From Datisca glomerata (Eukaryota; Streptophyta; Magnoliopsida; Cucurbitales; Datiscaceae), in assembly GCA_003255025.1 (NCBI GenBank), contig QANY01013420.1, positions 681,645 to 745,644 on the forward strand: 64,000 nt of DNA. The letters run 5' to 3'. This document shows positions 57,353 through 64,000 of the stretch, piece by piece. The position numbers were made by a program, and so were the translations under genes. The notes under the pieces were generated by a model, which searched no databases, had not been told where the DNA came from, and was given only the letters and a program-made list of their open reading frames with translations. Each line of letters begins with the position of its first letter. Position 1 is the stretch's first letter.

Positions 57353-58700
57353 TCCCCCCTCAAACTCATCATAGGTTGGAAGATAAGTTCGTGAGTAAAA
57401 AAATTGAACTGAGGTGTGGGCAAAGGCTTAGTAAACAGGTCTGCAAGTTGTTGTTGAGATGAAACATGTTTAACAATAAGATCTTTCTTCATCACCGTTT
57501 CTCTAACAAGATGAAAATAAATTTCTACATGCTTTGTACGAGAATGGAAAACAAGGTTAGAAGCTAGGGATATTGCTGATGTGTTATCACTGTAAAGGAT
57601 GGGAGCTTGATTCTGGTACACTTGAAGGTCTCGTAGAACTTGTCTCAGCCAGGTTAATTTTACTGCAGTGTTAGCCAACACTTTATACTTTGCTACAGTA
57701 GATGATCTGGCTGTAGTTGCTTGTTTCTTTGCACTCTAGGAGACACCATTAGGACCAAGGAAGATGACAAACCCTGAAGTGGATCTCATGTCTAAAGGAT
57801 CTCCTACCCATTCAACATCACTAAAAGCCTACAGATGAAGAGACCCTGGTTAAAAATGAAGTCCATGACCATTTGTGCCAACTACATTCCTAAGAATCCT
57901 CTTGACAGCGGACAATGGTTGGTAAGTGCATAAATTGGCACCCTCTATTAAAAGAAAAGCTTATACATGGTCAAGTAAAAGTTAGATATTAAAGAGAGCC
58001 AACTACACACTATACAAAGTGATATTAGAGAAAGGAGAACCAATATGAGTATAAAGTGGAGATTTAGTAGAACAAGGTGATTGATAAGGCTTAGCTTATA
58101 GCATACCGGCTTTAAGAAGTAAGTCCCTAGCATATTTTTGTTGATTGAAAAAAATACCATTAAAATCCCTACTGATCTCAAGGCCCAAAATATATTTTAA
58201 ACCACCCAAATCAGACATATAAAAATCATGTTTCAGGGTATACACAAGTCTGTCAATGTAGGTAGTATTGTTTCCATAAATGACAATATCATCAATATAG
58301 AGTAATATGTAGGTAATAGAAGAAGAGGTACATGAACAAACAATGAGTTATCAACTTGAGAACCTATAAAGCCAAAAGAAAGAAGATGGCTAGTAAATTC
58401 CTCAAACTAGGCCCTAGGAGCATGTTTTAGACCATACAAGGACTTATTAAGTTTACAAACATAGTCAGGTTACCTTTTATCAATAAAAATTGAAGGTTGA
58501 GATATATAAACCTCCTCATTTAAAGATCCATGAAAAAAGTATTTTTTACATCAAGTTGCCTTAAAGGCTAGCCATAAGTAGCAACCAAAGAAAGTAAAAT
58601 TCTAATAGGCTGCTTCTGGATGACTAGATTAAAGGTTTCATTTTAGTGGGTTGATGATAGCCTTTGGCAACTAGCCTGGTTTTATGCCTGACTATAGTGT
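57343..58700 (-). pseudogene. RNase H and RT of the 57208 Copia, broken
   Basis: On the minus strand, 57343-57681 is open: LTWLRQVLRDLQVYQNQAPI, LYSDNTSAISLASNLVFHSR, TKHVEIYFHLVRE and LADLFTKPL, the RNase H C-terminal half; the SST.AEYK start precedes it near 57700. RT remnants include LYIDDIVIYGN near 58265-58300 (metal-binding YxDD box) and VSQPSIFIDKR and LVKPCSKMLLGPSL-like segments near 58430-58510. Confidence 0.82.
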
Positions 58701-58759
58701 TATATGGGTTGTATTTAAATTTGTACACTCATTTACACCCTGTAAGGTTTTTATGAGTT

Positions 58760-60240
58760 TCATGTGTTTTGAGAGAGAATGGCATTATACTCACTTTGTG
58801 TAGCTTTAGTCAATTCTGAACTTTTAGCAGCAGAACTATAAGAATTGGGTTCAAAGTGAGACTCATGAGGAGAAACAGAAGTAGGCCCACAAGTGACTAA
58901 GGCTTTCCTTTTAGATATTTCAGACAAAGTTCTGGTTTGCATGGGGTGATGGGATTGAGTGTGAGGTTGAGAAATCGTATGTTTAATGCTAGTGGAGGGA
59001 AGGGTAGAGATAGAAAGGTCAATAGATAAGCTAGGTGAAATGTCAGGGTAAGAACTAGCATCAACAACAGAAGTATCAGATTCTATATCAATATGTAAAC
59101 CAGTAAAGATAGTTTGTAAAGTAGGTTCTATATCAGTATACAAACCAGAATTGTCAACAACAACATTATCTAAATGAGAATCAATACTCAAATTAGTGTC
59201 CAGACTAGTATGTATATCATTCACAACAGCATTAGGCAAAGCATGACCAGTAACATTCATATCAGCATCTTAAGACGCAGTAGTAGTAGAATGAAACTTA
59301 GAAGTATTGACAGTGCTAAGAAGAGGAAAAAGAGAAGCGTAATTTTCAGTGGAAATACTAGAACTAGTAGAAGAATATTCAGTAGTATCAGTATTATATA
59401 AAGAAAAAGGAAAAACTTTTTCATCAAACACAACATCTCGAGATGTCTAAAGCCTTTTAAGACCTTTGTCATAGCATAAATATCCTTTCTGAGTTAGAGC
59501 ATAGCTTAAGAACGCACATTACAATGTTTTAAGCTGAAACGTATTCTTCATGTAAGGTCTTAGATTAGGGATAACAAGCACATCAAAAAACATTAAGGTG
59601 TTCCCAAATAACTTATCAAAAGGAGTTTGATTTTCTAGACCAACAATAGGCATTCTATTAATTAAATAAGGGGCAGTAGAAAAGGCAATGTTCTAGAACT
59701 GAGGAGGGATATAAGCATGATGTAATAAAGTAAGATCAGTCTCTACCAAATGCCTATGCTTCCTTTTAGCAATTCAATTTTTTTAGGGGTATAAGGGCAT
59801 GTCATTTTATACACAATCCCTTTCTCATTAAGATATGATTGAAAGGAGTGGCTGGTATACTCATCTCCTCCATCAGTCCTAAGAGTTTTAATTTTAGTTG
59901 AGAACATATTCTCAACAAGGGGTTGAAACCTCTTAAACACAGAAAAAACATCAGACTTGCTGCTAATAGAGAAACCCCAAGTGAATCTGGACATATCATC
60001 AATAAATATTACATAATGTGTATGTCCAAACATAAAAGTGGAAGGAGAAGGTCCCCAAACATCAGTATAAATAAGGGACAAAGGAGAATCAGTAATGGAC
60101 TTAGAATTAGGAAAAGAAAGTCTGGCCATTTTATTAGTGATGCAGTTAATACAAATACAATGATCCAAAGTAGAAATAGTACAAGGTATATTAGCTTTGT
60201 AAAGAATTCGCTTAACAACATTACTAGCAGGGTGTCCTAA
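58760..60240 (-). pseudogene. Integrase and linker of the 57208 Copia, broken
   Basis: Integrase at 59743-60168 reads CICINCITNKMARLSFP (zinc C..C), PLSLIYTDVWGPSP (first D), FIDDMSRFTWGFSI, LRTDGGDEYTSHSFQ (second D) and VYKMTCPYTPKKIELLKG around the E. The 166-codon stretch at 58760-59260 is a low-complexity Asp/Ser/Thr-rich linker that ends QTRTLSEISKRKALV, the usual run-in to RT. Confidence 0.85.
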
Positions 60241-60241
60241 C

Positions 60242-61850
60242 CTAAAGTGCTAAAGAGATCAGAAGTTTTAGAACTAAGATCGACAATATTAAATTTAGAC
60301 AGAGCAGCAGGTATACAATATAGACCATTAATACAAGGTCTTTTATGTAAAATTTGGCATGTGTCATTGTCCTGAATCCAGAAAAAGAAGGCATCAAAAA
60401 TGAATTAGCAGTTATTATCAAGGAAAAGTTGATGCAAAGATAGTAAATTAGAAGATAATTAAGGAACACAATAAATTTGAGACAGAGGAAAAGACATAGA
60501 GGAAATTTGAAGTGTATTAGAACTCATATGGGTGATAGGTAGTGTTTGTCCATTGCCAACAGAGACTCTTTCACCAGTATATTCAGACGAGATTCCCATA
60601 CTATTCAGTCCACATGTGAGATGGATATTACACCTAATGTCAGTGAGCCATACCTGAGGATCTTAATGGTGAGTTGCTTGGATCAAGGCAGTCATGGAAG
60701 ACGGGTTTGATGATGGACTTCTCCTTTGATATGAGAAATTCATCCTATGGAAGTAATCAGCTACACTGTGGCCTATCTTTTGACAGATTTGGTATTGGAA
60801 CTTATTTTACTGAGTGTTGGTAAAACTCTCTTAACTCGAATTAGCAGTTCCTTTGAAGGACTGAGTGTTCTCGAAAGGAGGGGCACCAAAAACTGAAAGC
60901 AAGGAAAAGAAATTCGAATTTTGTGATCTTCCTCCCCTACCTAAATTGGACCTCCCTAAGTTGTTTCTATTTCCTCTGTAATTTCTGTAGCCCCTTCCTC
61001 AATTGGACCCTCTGTTGGTATATGTAGTAAGAAAGGTTGTGTTCTGGAAAGAACTGTCATGTTGCTTTTGTTAAGACTCCAGAAAGTGTCCTTAAACTTC
61101 AGAAGGACATGGAGTTCTTCAAGAGTTAAAGGTTTTGCTCTTGTTCGTATGGAAGTTCTAAGTGTGTTGAATTCACTTGGAAAACCATTAATTGTGCAAT
61201 CAGCACGTCTTCATCTTTAATATTGACTGAAATTGCAGAGAGCTTATCCTTCACCTCTTTAATCCTTTGAATGTATGGATCTATGTTTTCAGAAGTCTTT
61301 TTCGTAATAGACTGCATGTCTAACTTGAGCTGATGAACGTTTTTCTGTGAGATGGAAGAAAACCTCCTTTCGAGTGAATCTTAGTTTTCTTTAGAAGTCT
61401 TGCACCCAATAACATATAATAAAGCCATTGGAGAGAGGGTGGCATTTATCAATGTCATTAGGGCTTGGTCTTAGGCCACCCACTACTCGTACTTGGGATC
61501 TCTATTCTGGGTGTCATCGCCATTGATGTTCTTGAGGAATCTTGATGGGCATTTGACGGTCCCATCAATGTACCCGAAGACAAGATGTGCCATAAGGATT
61601 ACTGTGATCTGATATTTCCACAAGACGAAGTTATTTGAATCCAATCTAATGAATGTCAGATTACAAATGTATGATAGAAGAAAAATGAGAGAATGGGATG
61701 TAGACTCAGTAATCCCAATAGTGAATGAAACATTCGCATGTTCTTGAATGCCAGAAGAGGAAGGAACAGACTGGGAATTGTTTTGAGAAGAGGTTTCAGA
61801 ATTGGTTAGAGGGCCAATTCGATTTTGTTCATTTTCTTGAGTTTTAAAGG
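60242..61850 (-). pseudogene. Protease and gag of the 57208 Copia, broken
   Basis: Protease remnants near 60600-60660 include W.TDIRCNIHLT-like sequence. Gag lies at 61060-61600, with SENIDPYIQRIKEVKDKLSA and FQVNSTHLELPYE at 61126-61290. Frames are heavily interrupted. A polyglycine/arginine stretch typical before the zinc knuckle is visible near 60950-61020 (RGYRNYRGNRNNL). Confidence 0.75.
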
Positions 61851-61910
61851 ATTAGTTTTCAGTGAGATCATCTATGGCAAGTGGCATTGGTTAACGTGGC
61901 TCTAATACCA

Positions 61911-62047
61911 TGTAGAGAAAGTGAAGATGAAGAGAAAACAAGAGACTGAGAACAGAAAGAAAAAATATAGAAGAAGGAGAGAAGAAGAAGAGTCATAGAA
62001 GAATTATTTCATTAACACGAAAAGTCAGCAACAAGTTGACTTTTGGT
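61911..62047 (-). repeat. 5' LTR (about 137 bp, outer end uncertain)
   Basis: Begins TGTAGAGAAAGTGAAG next to the primer site; its first ~60 bp match 57208 onward. The outer limit is set by a weak match and a CA dinucleotide. Confidence 0.55.
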
Positions 62048-62152
62048 GATTCAGTTAGGCTGTATAAATTAAAATAAGCTCGGGTCAGTTCGGTGTGTGA
62101 TTTTTGGGAAAAAACCAAACCGAACCGCACTATATATATACCTTTACAATTT

Positions 62153-62475
62153 AACCTAATTTTCCCTTCTCCTCACTCTCGTTGTCTCGCCTCACTCTCG
62201 TCTCTCGTAGAGTCGCAAACCTAACTTCCCTTCCCCTTCTCCTCAGTCCTCCCAGTCCCCACAAGCCACAACTCAACACTCTTGCTCACGCTGTTGCAGT
62301 CTAGCTCTCGCCTCTCACGGAGTCATAGACCTAATTTCCCTTCCCCTTCTCCTCAGTCCTCTCAATCCCTACAAGCCACAACTCGAAACTCTCGCTATCG
62401 TTGTCTCGCTCTCGCCTCTCGTACTTAGTAAACCTAATTTCCCCTTCTTTTCAGTCCTCATGACTCGAAAACTCG
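62153..62475 (+). repeat. Tandem repeat, ~105-bp pyrimidine-rich units
   Basis: Three to four imperfect units start CCTAA(T/C)TTCCC at about 62154, 62219, 62330 and 62432 and share CTTCTCCTCAGTCCTC, ACAAGCCACAACTC and TCTCGCCTCTC. They are likely in the 5' leader of the hAT gene that follows. Confidence 0.85.
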
Positions 62476-63102
62476 ATGACTCAGGCGAGATCTGTTTGTT
62501 GTTGCTCGACTGCTGACGACAAAGGATAAATCTGGTATACTCTCTATGTATCGTCCATATTTTTTTATCTGCACTATTATTTTTTAGATCTACACTATTA
62601 GTTGTTTTTTAGATCTGCATTATTAGATTATTAGTTGTTCAAATTATATCTTTCTAGATCTGCACTATTATTTTTTGAACTTTTTTATTTTGCCTAAACT
62701 TTTTAGTTGTCGGCTTCACCTTTAATATGAAACTTTGGAACATCTAATTGGTATTTGATATCTTTATAAAGTGAGTGAATAAGGAAATAGAAAAGGCCCA
62801 AAAAGTCAAGTGAAAATGAAACTACATATGTAGGACTTATGTTTCCTGGTTACTGAAATATTGTGTTGTATGGTCCTAGATTAATCTTTACGAAGTACTT
62901 TCATGGAGTTAACCTTGTTATCACAGAGTAAGTTTTATTAAATGTGTATGTCCACTATTAAGAAGGTCATGTCATCTTTAATATAAGGGTGAATTAGGTG
63001 AATTTTTGTACACCCACCCTTTCCTTTCCTATTTCAAGGTCTGAGCCCTAAGTTGAAATATGTGACTCCTCTAGAGCTAAGATATATATGATTAGTATGT
63101 AG

Positions 63103-63152
63103 GTTGTTCGATTGGTAGAGCCACATTAGGACTTGTGAGGTCAATTGACCCA
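63103..63152 (+). repeat. tRNA-like / SINE-like fragment
   Basis: GTTCGATTGGTAGAGC resembles a tRNA D-loop/A box and, about 20 bp on, AGGTCAATTGACCC resembles a degenerate B box. No anticodon loop or acceptor stem folds convincingly, so it is at most a relic. Confidence 0.25.
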
Positions 63153-63389
63153 ATTAAAATAAAATTAAGACTAAAGTAAATAAAAAGTGAAATTTTGATA
63201 TTTAATGAAATTGATCCTGCTTAAAACTTTTATAACTATAATAAATTAAGTCATTATCTTGTATTTCACTAGCTTATTGGGATGTTTGCTTGTTTTGTTT
63301 GAACTTATTGAGATTTTTGCTTATGTGACTATATAGTTTAGAAATTAAGTTTGATTTGAGTTAATGAGTCTCAGTTAATGATTTTTTAG

Positions 63390-64000
63390 ATGGGAAAATC
63401 GAAGACGGGAAAATCGGTCTTTGGTTCAAAGTCTCCTGAATTGCCACTGAGACACTCAATAGTGGGTAAGAGAAATCATCTAAGGAGCCTTCAATTGTTT
63501 GGGATTCATTTACTAAGAATGAACCTTATGAAGAAGGTAATGTAACATTCACATGTGATTATTGCAAACAAGTTTTCAAATCTAATTCTAGACATAATGG
63601 GACCTCAACTATTCTAGGACATTTGGATATATGCAAAAAGAATCCTAATAGATTTCTTGATCCTAAAAAAGGACTTTGGGTTTTGAAATTAAGAAGGAGG
63701 TTGGTGGTTCACAAACTTGTAATTTGGTTACCACTAGTTATAGTGAGGATAGATGTAGAAAGGCACTTACAAAGTTCATTATCCAAACTGAGATACCATT
63801 AGATTTGTTGAGGCTGATTCATTTTTTTAGTATAGCTATACTTTGCAACCTAAATATAATGTTTCATCATGGGTTACGGTTGTTAAAGATTGCTTCCAAC
63901 TATACTTGGATGAGAAGAAAAAGCTACAAAGCTTCTTTAAGAAATCAAAACAAAGAGTTTGTCTTACTACAGACACATGGACATCTATTCAAAATTTTAA
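63390..64000 (+). pseudogene. hAT transposase N-terminus (BED zinc finger), cut by window end
   Basis: An AG acceptor-like TTTTTTAG is followed by ATG at 63390 (MGKSKTGKSVFGSKSPELPL). In a shifted frame from about 63470 comes WDSFTKNEPYEEGNVTFTC, DYCKQVFKSN, GTSTILGHLDICKKN: a BED finger (CxxC...H...C). Further pieces CRKALTKFIIQTEIPL, SWVTVVKDCFQLYLDEKKK and QRVCLTTDTWTSIQN are the start of the Ac/RICESLEEPER-type catalytic region, including the DTWTS motif with the first catalytic aspartate. At least two frameshifts (near 63460 and 63810) suggest a pseudogene; one could be a missed intron. Confidence 0.82.

Larger units (their letters stand above)
57208..62047 (-). mobile_element. Copia retrotransposon, minus strand, decayed
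   Basis: 3' LTR 57208-57352 with polypurine GAGGGGGGA beside it; 5' LTR from 61911; primer site TGGTATTAGAGC at 61899-61910 (minus). Gag, protease, integrase, RT and RNase H are all traceable in order on the minus strand. Gag (ENIDPYIQRIKEVKDKLSAI) and the terminal SLRGDV closely resemble the element at 39158, so the two belong to one lineage. I could not find a target duplication and the outer end of the 5' LTR (about 62047) is uncertain. Confidence 0.85.

Noticed and set aside
63103..63152. tRNA gene
   Set aside because: Only A- and B-box-like words are present; no acceptor or anticodon stem forms, so it is listed only as a weak SINE-like relic.

Overview
The window is nuclear DNA of a flowering plant, most likely a eudicot. 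It is AT-rich. It holds one three-exon transcription-factor gene with canonical GT..AG introns, and most of the rest is decayed Ty1/Copia, Ty3/Gypsy, hAT and CACTA transposon sequence. The species cannot be named from the sequence alone. No CRISPR array, operon, rRNA or convincing tRNA gene is present.

The only gene I judge intact and functional is an INDETERMINATE DOMAIN (IDD) C2H2 zinc-finger gene of the IDD14/15/16 (SGR5) clade at 14491..16701 on the + strand. It encodes 448 aa and has a long CT microsatellite in its probable 5' leader. It lies in a gene-poor, low-repeat island (about 7.7-17.8 kb).

Layout. (1) 1-7737: a minus-strand Copia element running off the left edge, split by a Gypsy element (388-5748) whose two ~460-bp LTR-like ends are inverted rather than direct. 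(2) 7738-17767: the IDD gene and AT-rich flanks. (3) 17768-20757: a minus-strand Copia that has lost gag and protease. (4) 21029-28732: a complete minus-strand Copia with 1.85-kb LTRs and a GTCCT target duplication. (5) 28733-33960: a patchwork of ~24-bp and ~36-bp minisatellites with a direct duplication carrying the tip of the neighbouring LTR, an inverted duplication, and a small hAT-type MITE. (6) 33960-39010: two Copia fragments on opposite strands. (7) 39158-43772: a Copia element with short LTRs and an AGTCA duplication. (8) 44180-47015: a hAT transposon with a BED/DUF659-type transposase relic and an 8-bp duplication. (9) 47349-54329: a Copia element (AAAAC duplication) containing another complete Copia (48186-52787, AATGT duplication); both have 5' LTRs cut short and joined to gag. 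(10) 54850-55913: the 3' end of a CACTA element. (11) 57208 to about 62047: a minus-strand Copia related to the one at 39158. (12) 62153-64000: the start of a second hAT (BED finger) transposase, cut by the window edge.

The elements do not form a pathway. Target duplications and nesting give a relative insertion order. Every retroelement frame seen carries stops or frameshifts, so none looks autonomous. I found no clear candidate for a wholly new biological system. The most unusual structures are the Gypsy with inverted LTRs, the minisatellite patchwork with its inverted duplication, and the parallel LTR-to-gag deletions.
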